Notes under the pieces: generated by a model
The model's input: only the letters and a program-made list of their open reading frames with translations
Databases searched by the model: none
Told to the model about the DNA's origin: nothing
From: Desulfuromonadaceae bacterium
GTDB lineage: Bacteria > Desulfobacterota > Desulfuromonadia > Desulfuromonadales > Geopsychrobacteraceae
Length of the DNA stretch: 39,991 bases
Direction of reading: 5' to 3'
NCBI GenBank assembly: GCA_016744555.1
Contig: JADGED010000001.1
Coordinates: forward strand, 8,265 to 48,255
Shown here: one piece after another, positions 31,853 to 39,991 of the stretch
Layout of the letters: each line of letters starts with the position of its first letter
How positions within the stretch are numbered: position 1 is the stretch's first letter
Program-made: the position numbers and the translations under genes

Positions 31853-31882
31853 TTGACAGATCACTATCAAGTTATATATAGT
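31853..31882 (+). promoter_or_regulatory. Sigma70 promoter of the rplU-rpmA operon
   Basis: Perfect -35 TTGACA at 31853-31858 is followed by overlapping -10 options TATATA (31875-31880, 16-bp spacer) and TATAGT (31877-31882, 18-bp spacer). This leaves a leader of about 50 bases before rplU. Confidence 0.8.
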
Positions 31883-31941
31883 CGCCCGTTGCAGCGCAAT
31901 ACCTGCGTTCGCATTTATACTTCGATAGGAGAATCATAACA

Positions 31942-32250
31942 ATGTATGCGGTGATCAAGACCGGAGGCAAACAGTACAAAGTTTCCGAAGGCGACCAGTT
32001 AAAGGTCGAAATGCTTGACGGTGCAGTGGGTGATACCATTGAACTAGATCAAGTCCTCATGGTCGGTGGCGCAGAGGTTAAACTCGGAACACCTCTCGTA
32101 CCAGGTGCTAAAGTAAAAGCACAGATCGTTGCTCAGGAGAAAGACAAAAAAGTTCTTGTCTTTAAATCCAAGCGACGCCAAGGGTATCGTAAGAAATTCG
32201 GCCACCGTCAACAAATTACCCGACTTAAAGTCGCGGCAATCGAAGCTTAA
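31942..32250 (+). CDS. rplU: 50S ribosomal protein L21
   Basis: The 102-residue protein begins MYAVIKTGGKQYKVSEGDQL and has the L21 KRRQGYRKKFGHRQ signature near the C-terminus, a 23S rRNA-binding loop. The ATG follows TAGGAGAATCATAAC. It is the first gene of the conserved rplU-rpmA-obgE block, and a strong sigma70 promoter precedes it. Confidence 0.98.
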   Translation: MYAVIKTGGKQYKVSEGDQLKVEMLDGAVGDTIELDQVLMVGGAEVKLGTPLVPGAKVKAQIVAQEKDKKVLVFKSKRRQGYRKKFGHRQQITRLKVAAIEA

Positions 32251-32261
32251 GGAGGCATCTC

Positions 32262-32516
32262 ATGGCTCATAAGAAAGCTGCCGGTAGTACCAGAAATGGT
32301 CGTGATAGTGCCGGTAAAAGACTTGGAGTTAAACGTTTTGGTGGTGAGGAAGTGTCTGCCGGTTCTATTTTGATACGGCAACGTGGTACCACTTTCCATC
32401 CTGGAACCAACGTCGGTTGTGGCAAAGATTACACTTTATTTGCCCTAATTGACGGCGTAGTCAAGTTCGAAACCAAAGCACAAGGGCGAAAGCACGTCAG
32501 CGTTTACACTGACTGA
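32262..32516 (+). CDS. rpmA: 50S ribosomal protein L27
   Basis: The 84-residue protein begins MAHKKAAGSTRNGRDSAGKR, the N-terminal tail that reaches the peptidyl-transferase centre, followed by QRGTTFHPGTNVGCGKDYTLFA. The start lacks the cleavable Firmicutes-type extension. It lies 11 bases after rplU with an AAGGAGG site and is followed by a terminator. Confidence 0.98.
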   Translation: MAHKKAAGSTRNGRDSAGKRLGVKRFGGEEVSAGSILIRQRGTTFHPGTNVGCGKDYTLFALIDGVVKFETKAQGRKHVSVYTD

Positions 32517-32539
32517 TTTGTTTTGTCATGATTAACTTA

Positions 32540-32577
32540 AGAGCCCGGTATCGCAATTGCGGTGACCGGGCTCTTTC
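32540..32577 (+). terminator. Intrinsic terminator after rpmA
   Basis: AGAGCCCGGT (32540-32549) pairs with ACCGGGCTCT (32565-32574), with an inner CGCAATTGCG palindrome, followed by TTTCGTTT. It separates the ribosomal genes from obgE. Confidence 0.85.
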
Positions 32578-32612
32578 GTTTAAGCTATTTTATTACCCAA
32601 AAGGGTTAGTCC

Positions 32613-33623
32613 ATGAAGTTTGTCGATCAGGTTCGCATTGAGGTCAAAGCAGGAGACGGAGGACGCGGTTGCGTTTCGTTCTTACGGGAAAAATTCATAC
32701 CCAAAGGTGGCCCCGATGGTGGCGATGGCGGTGATGGTGGGGACGTCTATTTTGTCGTTGACGAAGCACTTACAACCTTGCTCGATTATCGCTATCTGCA
32801 CCATTGCAAAGCCAAAAACGGAGCCCCCGGCCTCGGCAAAACCAAGCACGGTAAAAATGGTGAAGATCTCGAGTTACGGGTTCCGCAAGGCACTCTGATT
32901 TACGACGAAGAGACTAATGAGCTTCTCACAGACTTGACTAAAGTTGGTGAGCGCCTGCTATTTATCCCCGGCGGAAAAGGTGGCCGTGGCAACGCTCGAT
33001 TTGCAACTAGCACCAACCGAGCACCGCGCCATGCCCAACCTGGTATTGCCGGCGAAAACAAATCCTTACGACTCGAACTGAAATTGCTAGCCGATATCGG
33101 TTTGGTCGGGCTGCCGAATGCAGGAAAATCTACCCTAATTTCTTCGCTGTCGGCAGCAAAACCGAAGATCGCCGACTACCCCTTCACCACCTTAGTTCCC
33201 AACCTTGGCGTTGTCCCCTATGGTGGATTCAAAACTATGGTAATGGCCGACATTCCCGGGCTAATTTCTGGCGCTAGCGAAGGCCAAGGGTTGGGAACAC
33301 GGTTTTTACGCCACGTTGAACGAACCGACCTGTTTCTCCACCTGGTTGACGCCTCCTGCATGCAGGAAGGTGACCCGATGGAAAACTTCGAAATGATTAA
33401 TACAGAGCTTAATCGTTACGATAAATCGTTAACCGGCAAGCCACAATTAGTAGTATTGACCAAAATTGATGTCCCAGAAGTGCGGGAACAATCGATTGAG
33501 CTAAGCAAGCAATTTACCGAACTTGGTTATAAAGTTTTTGCTGTCTCTGCGGTTACCGGAGAAGGGTTAAAAGAGTTGGTAACCATCGTTGGAAATGAGC
33601 TTGATCGACTACGAGAAGAATAA
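32613..33623 (+). CDS. obgE: Obg-family GTPase
   Basis: The 336-residue protein has the glycine-rich Obg fold (1-158; GGDGGDGGDV, GGKGGRGNARFATSTNRAP). The G domain contains G1 GLPNAGKST (166-174), the switch region DYPFTTLVPNLG, G3 DIPGLI and G4 TKID. The variable OCT domain of some Obg proteins is absent. It is a ribosome-assembly and stringent-response GTPase binding the 50S subunit, in keeping with its position after rplU-rpmA. Confidence 0.97.
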   Translation: MKFVDQVRIEVKAGDGGRGCVSFLREKFIPKGGPDGGDGGDGGDVYFVVDEALTTLLDYRYLHHCKAKNGAPGLGKTKHGKNGEDLELRVPQGTLIYDEETNELLTDLTKVGERLLFIPGGKGGRGNARFATSTNRAPRHAQPGIAGENKSLRLELKLLADIGLVGLPNAGKSTLISSLSAAKPKIADYPFTTLVPNLGVVPYGGFKTMVMADIPGLISGASEGQGLGTRFLRHVERTDLFLHLVDASCMQEGDPMENFEMINTELNRYDKSLTGKPQLVVLTKIDVPEVREQSIELSKQFTELGYKVFAVSAVTGEGLKELVTIVGNELDRLREE

Positions 33624-33696
33624 ATCAATAGCCTTAACAAATTGGTTTTGAACTGTGCAAAAGCAGCAGTTTAAGACCTGTTGACAAGTAGGAACT

Positions 33697-34848
33697 ATGC
33701 GTAAATCGTTACTTGCCCACGTTAAAAGGGTAGTTGTAAAAATAGGAAGTGGTGTAATTTCCAACGGCGACGGTTTGGAATCTGCTCGACTTAGCGCGGT
33801 TTCAACTGATATTTGCCGTCTCCTCGACCAGGGGCTAGAAGTTATCCTTGTCTCCTCAGGTGCGGTAGCTGCAGGCAAAGGACAGCTCGGCATTACTGGG
33901 CGTCCGCAAACTATCCCCCAAAAACAGGCGGCAGCGGCAATTGGACAAACACAAATTATCCGCGAATACCAAGAGGTATTTCAAGCCTCAAAGCATAACG
34001 TTGCCCAAGTTTTATTGACCAGAGACGACCTATCCAACCGGCGCCGTTACTTAAACGCTAGAAACACAGTAATGACTCTGCTTGAATACGGTATCACTCC
34101 AATTGTTAACGAGAATGACACCGTTGTAGTCGCAGAAATTCGCTTTGGCGATAACGACAACCTTTCGGCTCTGGTCACTAATTTAGCCGACGCCGATCTC
34201 TTAATCATCCTTTCCGACGTCGATGGTCTATACGACAGTGATCCCAACGAAAACTCTGATGCACAATTGATTCCGGTAGTAGAAGAGGTCACCCCTGAGA
34301 TTGAAGAAATGGGGGGAAAAGCAAGCTCCAATATTGGCACCGGGGGGATGAGCACTAAATTAAAAGCGGCAAAACGGGCAGCCCTAAGCGGGGTTGGCAC
34401 ACTAATCGTTAATGGCCGCAGCGAAAACATCCTCGGCCAAGTTTTTGCCGGCGACGATGTTGGCACCTACTTCTTGCCAGCTCATTCACGCCTCACGGCA
34501 AGGAAACACTGGATAGCTTTTTCCAAACGCCCAAGAGGTAAATTATTTATCGATACTGGCGCACAAAATGCGGTAATAAATGCGGGTAAAAGCCTCTTAC
34601 CGGCGGGTATATGCGGCGTGGATGGCGGTTTTGAGCGTGGCGATGCCGTCCGCCTGTGTGATCGCAATGGAGAAGAATTTGCCCGGGGCATAATTCGTTA
34701 CTCGTTAACTGAAACCCTGCAAATAATGGGTAAACAGTGTGATGAAATCGAATCAATTTTAGGTTATAAATACCGTGACGAAATTATTTGTCGTGACGAT
34801 CTAGTATTAACAACGGATGAAAACGAAGAAGAAAAGGAGATGGATTGA
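33697..34848 (+). CDS. proB: Glutamate 5-kinase
   Basis: The 383-residue protein has an amino-acid-kinase fold (VVVKIGSGVIS, VSSGAVAAGKGQLG, NENDTVV, FGDNDNLSA, LLIILSDVDGLY) and a C-terminal PUA domain (about 285-375). It phosphorylates glutamate with ATP, the first committed step of proline synthesis, usually under proline feedback. The stop overlaps the start of proA (TGATG), so the two are coupled, consistent with channelling of the labile glutamyl phosphate. Confidence 0.97.
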   Translation: MRKSLLAHVKRVVVKIGSGVISNGDGLESARLSAVSTDICRLLDQGLEVILVSSGAVAAGKGQLGITGRPQTIPQKQAAAAIGQTQIIREYQEVFQASKHNVAQVLLTRDDLSNRRRYLNARNTVMTLLEYGITPIVNENDTVVVAEIRFGDNDNLSALVTNLADADLLIILSDVDGLYDSDPNENSDAQLIPVVEEVTPEIEEMGGKASSNIGTGGMSTKLKAAKRAALSGVGTLIVNGRSENILGQVFAGDDVGTYFLPAHSRLTARKHWIAFSKRPRGKLFIDTGAQNAVINAGKSLLPAGICGVDGGFERGDAVRLCDRNGEEFARGIIRYSLTETLQIMGKQCDEIESILGYKYRDEIICRDDLVLTTDENEEEKEMD

Positions 34849-36104
34849 TGACTATCGATAAAGAGATGCTAGTACTGGCAACAGCAGCGCGAGAAGCCTC
34901 TCGGCAGGTGGCTAATCTATCTTCTGGGATTAAAAATGAGCTATTAATCCAGATGGCTACGGCACTAGAACAAAATAGCACCAAGCTGCAGAGTGAAAAT
35001 GAAAAAGACCTAGATAGCGCTCGCAAAAGTGGTATGGCCGCAGCAATGGTTGATCGCCTTGCACTAACCCCTGAGCGGATCACAGCTATGGCAGATGGAT
35101 TGCGTGAGGTCGCTTCACTACCAGATCCAGTCGGCGAAGTAACCGGCATGTGGCTTCGCCCCAATGGAATTAAGGTTGGCAGACAGCGTATCCCACTAGG
35201 GGTCATTGGCATTGTTTATGAGTCACGTCCAAACGTTACCGCTGATGCTGCGGGCCTATGCCTAAAAAGTGGCAATGCCGTAATTTTACGTGGTGGCTCC
35301 GAAGCTATCCATTCTAATCGCGCTATTGGCGAAATACTGCAACAGGTATTACAAGCACAGGGTCTACCAACCGCTGCCTTGCAGGTAATTACCACCAGTG
35401 ATCGAAATGCCGTAACTGAACTATTAAAGCTGGAAGATCAAATTGACCTGATTATTCCACGTGGCGGCGAAGGGTTGATTCGCTTTGTCTCAGAAAATTC
35501 TAGAATCCCAGTTATCAAACACTACAAAGGGGTTTGTCACACCTACGTAGATGCCGCTGCTGACTGTAAAATGGCGGAAGAGATTTGCCTAAATGCTAAA
35601 GTGCAGCGCCCCGGTGTTTGCAATGCGATGGAAACCTTGTTGGTCCATCGCGACATAGCCGCAGAATTCCTCCCCCAAATCAATACCGCCATGGCCAAGG
35701 CTGGAGTCGAACTGCGTGGTTGTGAAGCGGCACAGAAACTGATTGCCGATATTGTCCCAGCAACAGAAGAGGACTGGCATGCCGAGTACCTCGACTTGAT
35801 CTTGGCCGTACGCATTGTAGACAACTACGAACAAGCCCGTGACCACATTGACACCTATGGCTCACTCCATACCGAGGTAATTGTTACTAACGACTACCAA
35901 TTGTCACAACGGTTTTTGAGCGAAATCAATTCTAGCGTGGTAATGGTCAACGCCTCTTCACGGTTTTCCGATGGCAACCAACTGGGCCTCGGTGCCGAGA
36001 TTGGCATTTCGACCACTAAGTTGCACTCATTCGGCCCCATGGGTCTAGAGGATCTGACCACCAGAAAATTTGTCGTCCTCGGCTCGGGACAAATAAGAAA
36101 ATAG
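34848..36104 (+). CDS. proA: Glutamate-5-semialdehyde dehydrogenase (gamma-glutamyl phosphate reductase)
   Basis: The 418-residue protein starts at ATG 34848 (AAAAGGAGATGG upstream; the TTG three bases earlier is rejected). It has the aldehyde-dehydrogenase-like fold with RIPLGVIGIVYESRPNVTADAAGLCLKSGNA, the catalytic cysteine stretch KVQRPGVCNAMETLL, and FSDGNQLGLGAEIGISTTKLH. It reduces glutamyl phosphate with NADPH in the proline pathway. Confidence 0.97.
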   Translation: MTIDKEMLVLATAAREASRQVANLSSGIKNELLIQMATALEQNSTKLQSENEKDLDSARKSGMAAAMVDRLALTPERITAMADGLREVASLPDPVGEVTGMWLRPNGIKVGRQRIPLGVIGIVYESRPNVTADAAGLCLKSGNAVILRGGSEAIHSNRAIGEILQQVLQAQGLPTAALQVITTSDRNAVTELLKLEDQIDLIIPRGGEGLIRFVSENSRIPVIKHYKGVCHTYVDAAADCKMAEEICLNAKVQRPGVCNAMETLLVHRDIAAEFLPQINTAMAKAGVELRGCEAAQKLIADIVPATEEDWHAEYLDLILAVRIVDNYEQARDHIDTYGSLHTEVIVTNDYQLSQRFLSEINSSVVMVNASSRFSDGNQLGLGAEIGISTTKLHSFGPMGLEDLTTRKFVVLGSGQIRK

Positions 36105-36109
36105 GCACA

Positions 36110-36165
36110 AGGTTCAAGGATCAAGGAAAAAGGTTTACCCCTTGTGAACCTTGATCCTTGAACCT
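36110..36165. repeat. 17-bp perfect inverted repeat between proA and nadD
   Basis: AGGTTCAAGGATCAAGG (36110-36126) and its exact complement (36149-36165) flank a 22-base centre. Each arm is built from near-tandem GGTTCAA/GGATCAA units. It is T-poor downstream, so it may be an mRNA-processing or REP-like element rather than a simple terminator. Confidence 0.6.
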
Positions 36166-36178
36166 CAAAAGGCTTTCT

Positions 36179-36817
36179 ATGCGTATTGGACTCCTTGGCG
36201 GCACGTTTAACCCAATTCATTGCGGCCACCTACATATAGCCGAAGCGGTATGGCGCAACTGCAATTTAGACCAAGTTTGGTTTATCCCCACAGCGACACC
36301 TCCCCATAAAGAACTAGCCGGAGCAATTAGCTTTATCCACCGCTTAGCGATGGTAGAAGCTGCCCTTACTACCTATCCACAGTTTTACAGCTGCGACGTA
36401 GAAGGAAAACGTGGTGGGATAAGTTACTCAGTTGAAACCCTGCAAGAGTTGCGGAACATATACCCACAACACGAGTTTTATTTCATTATGGGATTCGACT
36501 CTTTTCAAGAAATTGCAACCTGGAAAAATTATCCGCAACTGTTTGAATTTGCCCACATTGTAGTTACTGCCAGACCTGGTTTTTCAGGCTCACTACAAGA
36601 AACCCTACCGGTTGCTATCGCAGACCGCTTCTGCTATGATTCCGACTCGAAAAACCTTCTATTTGACAATGGTTTTTCACTTACTTCGGTGGCCTATACA
36701 AATCATGATGTTTCATCCACCGAAATCCGCCAGAAACTGGCAAAACAATTAGACTTAATCGAACAAGTACCAACAGCGGTTATTGACTACATAAGGGCAA
36801 ATCAGCTCTATTTGTAA
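36179..36817 (+). CDS. nadD: Nicotinate-nucleotide adenylyltransferase
   Basis: The 212-residue protein starts at ATG 36179 (AAAAGG upstream; the earlier in-frame TTG-type start lies inside the inverted repeat). It has the nucleotidyltransferase motif GGTFNPIHCGHLHIAE (the H-x-G-H ATP site), TPPHK and the SSTEIRQKL motif. It converts nicotinate mononucleotide plus ATP to deamido-NAD. It is in the conserved nadD-rsfS-rlmH order. Confidence 0.97.
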   Translation: MRIGLLGGTFNPIHCGHLHIAEAVWRNCNLDQVWFIPTATPPHKELAGAISFIHRLAMVEAALTTYPQFYSCDVEGKRGGISYSVETLQELRNIYPQHEFYFIMGFDSFQEIATWKNYPQLFEFAHIVVTARPGFSGSLQETLPVAIADRFCYDSDSKNLLFDNGFSLTSVAYTNHDVSSTEIRQKLAKQLDLIEQVPTAVIDYIRANQLYL

Positions 36818-36851
36818 CATTTTATAGCACCATCATCAGCTAGGATTTAAA

Positions 36852-37211
36852 TTGCAAACCATAGACACAGCACTAAAGGCAGTCGAATATGCCCTCGATA
36901 AAAAAGGGATCGATATCAAGCTTCTTGATGTCCGCGAGGTCTCATCCTTAACCGATTACCTGCTAATAGTTTCTGGCCGCTCTGATCGACAAGTTCAGGC
37001 AATTGCCGAAAACATTAAAACAGAATTTAAAAGCCAGCACTCTATCCAACCATTAGCCGTTGAAGGTATGGACAAAGGGCGCTGGGCATTACTCGACTAT
37101 GGTGAAATCATGGTGCACGTATTTCAACAACCAGTACGTGAATTTTACGACCTTGAAGGGCTATGGTCTGAAGCCCCTGAAGTGGAATTAGAACAAACCG
37201 AAAATCCATGA
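36852..37211 (+). CDS. rsfS: Ribosomal silencing factor RsfS
   Basis: The 119-residue Iojap/YbeB-family protein has LLDVREVSSLTDYLLIVSGRSDRQVQAIAENI and GRWALLDYGEIMVHVFQ as landmarks. It binds L14 on the 50S subunit and blocks subunit joining in slow growth. The start appears to be TTG, eight bases after TAGGA, with no better ATG nearby. Its end overlaps rlmH by 4 bases. Confidence 0.95.
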   Translation: MQTIDTALKAVEYALDKKGIDIKLLDVREVSSLTDYLLIVSGRSDRQVQAIAENIKTEFKSQHSIQPLAVEGMDKGRWALLDYGEIMVHVFQQPVREFYDLEGLWSEAPEVELEQTENP

Positions 37212-37681
37212 AATTTCGCCTAATTTGTGTTGGCAAGCTCGCTGAAAGCTGGCAACGCCAAGCAGCTGAAGAGTATATAAAGCGAGTTCAACGCTACTTC
37301 CCCCTCGACTTGATAGAACTAAAAGAAGAAAAAGGGGGGCGCAAAAGCGACACAAACAGGATAATCAAAGCTGAAGGAGAACGAGTCCTTGCAAAGGTTC
37401 CAGAAAAATCGTTCTTAATCGTCCTTGATGAAAATGGCCGCAACCATGGATCGGAACATTTAGCCCAACTCCTCTCGACTGAGATGGTACAGGGGGGGCG
37501 AGACTGGTGCTTTGCAATTGGTGGCCCCTATGGACATGATCCAGCAGTGGTAAAACGGGCCAATATGGTTTTGTCATTATCCAAAATGACATTTACCCAC
37601 CAAATGGCAAGGATCTTACTACTCGAACAACTTTATCGCAGTTGCTCTATTATTAACAACGAACCATATCACAATCGATAA
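37208..37681 (+). CDS. rlmH: 23S rRNA pseudouridine-1915 N3-methyltransferase
   Basis: The 157-residue SPOUT-class enzyme has FLIVLDENGRNHGSEHLAQLL, the AdoMet knot GGPYGHDPAV, and the LSLSKMTFTHQMARILLLEQLYRS ending with PYHNR. It modifies helix 69 of 23S rRNA on the 70S ribosome. It is coupled to rsfS by an ATGA overlap. Confidence 0.97.
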   Translation: MKFRLICVGKLAESWQRQAAEEYIKRVQRYFPLDLIELKEEKGGRKSDTNRIIKAEGERVLAKVPEKSFLIVLDENGRNHGSEHLAQLLSTEMVQGGRDWCFAIGGPYGHDPAVVKRANMVLSLSKMTFTHQMARILLLEQLYRSCSIINNEPYHNR

Positions 37682-37708
37682 TGGGTTTACGGAGGTGGAT
37701 TTAAACCA

Positions 37709-38062
37709 ATGAACGAAGAAGAAATAACAGAAGCGAAGGCGCATCTTTTACAGATGCGGGAAGAAGTATTGGCCGAATCTGAGCGCGCTTACGAAGCTTC
37801 TCAATCACTTGGTAAAGATGGTGTTCCAGATATCGGTGACATGTCCTCAAATAGTTACAATCAAGAAGTATTGATGAACTTGAGCGAAACTCAACGATCC
37901 CGAGTACGCGATATTGATGCTGCCTTGGAGCGAATGGATGAAGGAGTTTATGGACTGTGCATGCGCTGTGAGGAAGAAATTGCTCAACGCCGAATGGAAG
38001 TCCGCCCTTTTTCACGTTATTGCATTGACTGTAAAACAGAAGTTGAACAATTTGGCGAATAA
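37709..38062 (+). CDS. DksA/TraR-family zinc-finger regulator
   Basis: The 117-residue protein has a coiled-coil N-terminus, a D-x-x-D tip motif (PDIGDMSS, Asp41 and Asp44, matching the acidic tip of E. coli DksA) and a C-terminal four-Cys zinc finger (Cys84, 87, 105, 108). It should bind the RNA polymerase secondary channel and assist ppGpp control of rRNA and amino-acid genes. It is shorter than E. coli DksA (151), as is usual in this group. Its neighbours are translation and envelope genes. Confidence 0.9.
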   Translation: MNEEEITEAKAHLLQMREEVLAESERAYEASQSLGKDGVPDIGDMSSNSYNQEVLMNLSETQRSRVRDIDAALERMDEGVYGLCMRCEEEIAQRRMEVRPFSRYCIDCKTEVEQFGE

Positions 38063-38108
38063 AATAACCCTGTAACCCAGACGCTTTTGGGTCCACTTGG
38101 AGATAGTC

Positions 38109-39479
38109 ATGATTCTAGTTGCAATGTTGGTATTAGCTTTTATTGTTTTTGCCGTTGGGTTTTTATATTTCTGGGGCGTCAACCCCGGCGATATTACAGT
38201 ATTTTTGACCAGCGACATTAGTTACACTCTACCAGCAGCCATCATGCTGATTTGTGTATTATTAATTGGGTTACTAATTGGTAATAGTCTCCATTTCCTT
38301 AGTGCTTTTTTCTACTCTTTCAAACATTGGAAAGGTGGGAGAAGAGTCAAAAAAGGGGAAGAGATTGGCTCAATTTACCGCAGTGGTGTTGGCCGTTTAC
38401 TTTCTGGCGATTTGAAAAAAGCACGCATCCTGCTAAAAAAGGCCCTTGATCGCGACCCACGTAGAGTTGATGTATACCTTGCCTTAGCTAGCGTTGCCCT
38501 GCAAGAAAACAATATTGAAGAAGGTATCGAGCTACTTAAAAAAGCTCGCAAGCTCGAGCCAAAAGGGATCGAGGTTCTATTTAAACTCGCAACAACATAT
38601 GAAGCGAATGACCGTCGTGATGAGGCTATTGCTATCTATCGTGATCTCCTCGAAGATGACGGTAACAATCGTAAAGCGATGCGAGCATTACGTGACATTC
38701 AAATGGACCTTAACAACTGGCAAGAAGCTCTAGACCTTCAAAAAAACATCATCAAAATAACGAAAACTGGTGCTAAAGCTGAAATAGAAAAGCAGGAATT
38801 ACTCCAATTACGCTATGAAGTTGCCCATGCAAAGCTTGAAAGTGGCGAGCCAGACCAGGCCATTGAAACTTGTCGCGATATCATTAAAAAATCGTCACAG
38901 TTTACCCCAGCCCGTGTAACCCTTGGTGATGCATACCGTAAGCTAAACCGTGACAACGATGCCGTTAGAGTCTACCAAGAGGGCTACAAAACATTAAAGA
39001 AAAGTATTTTTCTTGCCCGCTTAGAAGATTTCTATATCAATGCCGAAGACCCAGCGACACTATTGGCATTCTACCGCAGCCAAATGGAAGTTGATAGCGA
39101 GGACCTCCTCCTTAAACTCTATCTAAGCCGCCTCTGCTTGCGGTTGGAAATGGTAGATGAAGCGATTCAGCACCTAACTGACCTAGAGACATCTGGGGTT
39201 GATTTCACTACTTTACACTTGCTATTAGCTGAAGCCCATCGCCGTCGTAACAACACCGATGATGCTGTTGCCGAATACCAAAAAGCCCTGCAGATCGATA
39301 GCCACTTACTCCTTGGATTTATCTGCAACAACTGTGGCTCCAGATTTACCGAATGGCATAGTCGTTGTCCTGACTGCAAAACCTCGGACTCACTTACGTT
39401 GCCAGAAAGAAAATATATCCAAGCAGCCAAGCTCTACAACGGCCCTAAAGCTATTCCGCACGCAGCACAAGGGAAATAA
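38109..39479 (+). CDS. LapA-LapB-like fusion: membrane TPR protein with rubredoxin-like C-terminus
   Basis: The 456-residue protein starts at ATG 38109 (GGAG 8 bases upstream). Two membrane segments (about 1-22 and 38-66) separated by NPGDITVFLTSD match the LapA-type two-helix domain. About nine TPR-like repeats follow (roughly 95-400). A C-terminal rubredoxin-like metal site has Cys406, 409, 420 and 423 (CNNCG ... CPDC). The TPR-plus-rubredoxin part is the E. coli LapB/YciM plan, which regulates LPS synthesis by presenting LpxC to FtsH. In E. coli LapA and LapB are separate adjacent genes; here they appear joined. A role in LPS balance is inferred. Confidence 0.82.
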   Translation: MILVAMLVLAFIVFAVGFLYFWGVNPGDITVFLTSDISYTLPAAIMLICVLLIGLLIGNSLHFLSAFFYSFKHWKGGRRVKKGEEIGSIYRSGVGRLLSGDLKKARILLKKALDRDPRRVDVYLALASVALQENNIEEGIELLKKARKLEPKGIEVLFKLATTYEANDRRDEAIAIYRDLLEDDGNNRKAMRALRDIQMDLNNWQEALDLQKNIIKITKTGAKAEIEKQELLQLRYEVAHAKLESGEPDQAIETCRDIIKKSSQFTPARVTLGDAYRKLNRDNDAVRVYQEGYKTLKKSIFLARLEDFYINAEDPATLLAFYRSQMEVDSEDLLLKLYLSRLCLRLEMVDEAIQHLTDLETSGVDFTTLHLLLAEAHRRRNNTDDAVAEYQKALQIDSHLLLGFICNNCGSRFTEWHSRCPDCKTSDSLTLPERKYIQAAKLYNGPKAIPHAAQGK

Positions 39480-39481
39480 GC

Positions 39482-39991
39482 ATGGCTAATGCTCCTCTTG
39501 TTCTCGCTATCCTTGATGGCTGGGGTATCAGCAGCAGTTGTGACGGTAATGCTGCTTGTCAGGCTCAGACACCTGTTCTTGATCGTCTGCGTCAAAATTG
39601 CCCTAACAGTCGCCTTGGCGCATCTGGTGGCGATGTTGGCTTGCCCGAAGGGCAAATGGGTAACTCTGAAGTTGGCCATTTGAACATTGGCGCCGGTAGA
39701 ATTATTTATCAAGATTTGAGCCGAATTAGTCTCGCAATTGAAGATAAAACCTTTTTTGCTAATCCAACATTGAACCAAGTCTGCAGCCAAATTGCAGCAA
39801 CTGGTGGCACTCTCCACCTCCTCGGACTCCTATCCGACGGTGGAGTACATTCGCACATAACCCACCTTTACGCTTTGGTTTCTTTAGCCAAGCAATGTGG
39901 GGTTAAAGACGTTTGCATCCATGCTTTTCTTGATGGCCGCGACACACCACCTCAAAGCGCCATTGACTACCTACAACAACTAGAAACCAAA
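39482..39991 (+). CDS. gpmI: 2,3-bisphosphoglycerate-independent phosphoglycerate mutase, N-terminal part
   Basis: The frame runs off the right edge after 170 codons. It begins MANAPLVLAILDGWGIS with the first metal-binding Asp-Gly. LPEGQMGNSEVGHLNIGAG contains the catalytic serine, and LLSDGGVHSHITHL and FLDGRDTPPQSA complete the match to GpmI. It interconverts 3- and 2-phosphoglycerate in glycolysis/gluconeogenesis and needs Mn. The start is 2 bases after the LapB-like stop. Confidence 0.97.
   Translation, partial: MANAPLVLAILDGWGISSSCDGNAACQAQTPVLDRLRQNCPNSRLGASGGDVGLPEGQMGNSEVGHLNIGAGRIIYQDLSRISLAIEDKTFFANPTLNQVCSQIAATGGTLHLLGLLSDGGVHSHITHLYALVSLAKQCGVKDVCIHAFLDGRDTPPQSAIDYLQQLETK

Noticed and set aside
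31883..31941. L21 leader or riboswitch upstream of rplU
   Set aside because: Only very short stems (for example CGCA/TGCG) can be drawn; no known leader motif was recognised.

Overview
The window looks like chromosomal DNA of a Desulfuromonadales-type bacterium (Desulfobacterota; Geobacter/Desulfuromonas/Pelobacter relatives). The signs are a multiheme c-type cytochrome, many hybrid sensor kinases and sigma54 activators, an OFA-type carboxylate carrier next to a GPR1/FUN34/YaaH acetate carrier, small flavoproteins with compact Fe-S motifs, and the gene order rplU-rpmA-obgE-proB-proA-nadD-rsfS-rlmH-dksA-like-lapB-like-gpmI. Base composition is moderate to AT-leaning by eye. No tRNA, rRNA, CRISPR array, transposase or prophage was seen.

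Layout. 1-3.0 kb: the end of a multiheme cytochrome gene and a convergent hybrid histidine kinase. 3.1-7.8 kb: an orphan AbiEi/COG4861-type DNA-binding protein, a ClC channel with CBS domains, and an arsR-permease-thioredoxin operon. 8.0-12.3 kb: an NtrC-type regulator, then (minus strand) a small membrane protein, an acetate-carrier-family protein and an OFA carrier with a cysteine-rich N-terminal extension. The OFA gene has a near-perfect sigma54 promoter and upstream palindromes. 12.8-14.0 kb: two tandem iron-sulfur-flavoprotein-like genes. 14.2-17.6 kb (minus): a MEDS-domain sensor gene and a multi-PAS hybrid kinase. 17.7-20.3 kb (minus): umuDC, then a receiver protein coupled to a small secreted protein. 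20.4-26.0 kb: PilZ protein, sigma54 activator, nested palindromic operator, sigma54 promoter, two hsp20 genes and clpB. 26.1-31.7 kb: a diguanylate cyclase divergent from a receiver-PilZ-GAF protein, a B12-binding radical SAM protein and a conserved delta-proteobacterial protein. 31.8-40 kb: housekeeping cluster ending in a partial gpmI.

The most notable observation is the MEDS gene (16946-17575, minus). It appears to end at an in-frame TGA, but the same frame continues for 48 conserved-looking codons to a TAA that overlaps the ATG of the downstream kinase (TAATG). The TGA falls where I recall the family having Cys in its C-x-Y-D motif. A hairpin with a G-starting apical loop sits 17 nt after the TGA, as expected for a bacterial SECIS. 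I infer a selenocysteine-containing MEDS sensor paired with a hybrid kinase.

Second, the PilZ/sigma54-activator pair and the hsp20-hsp20-clpB genes form a self-contained module. Two copies of a TGCGAC-N9-GTCGCA dyad, arranged as one 23-bp inverted repeat, lie about 70-130 bp upstream of a good -24/-12 promoter. This suggests a chaperone operon driven by sigma54 and a dedicated activator, possibly with c-di-GMP input. Third, the OFA carrier combines a sigma54 promoter, three TTTGCA-N4-TGCAAA-like sites and a five-Cys N-terminal extension with an internal second start. The LapA-LapB-like fusion near the right end is a further notable architecture.
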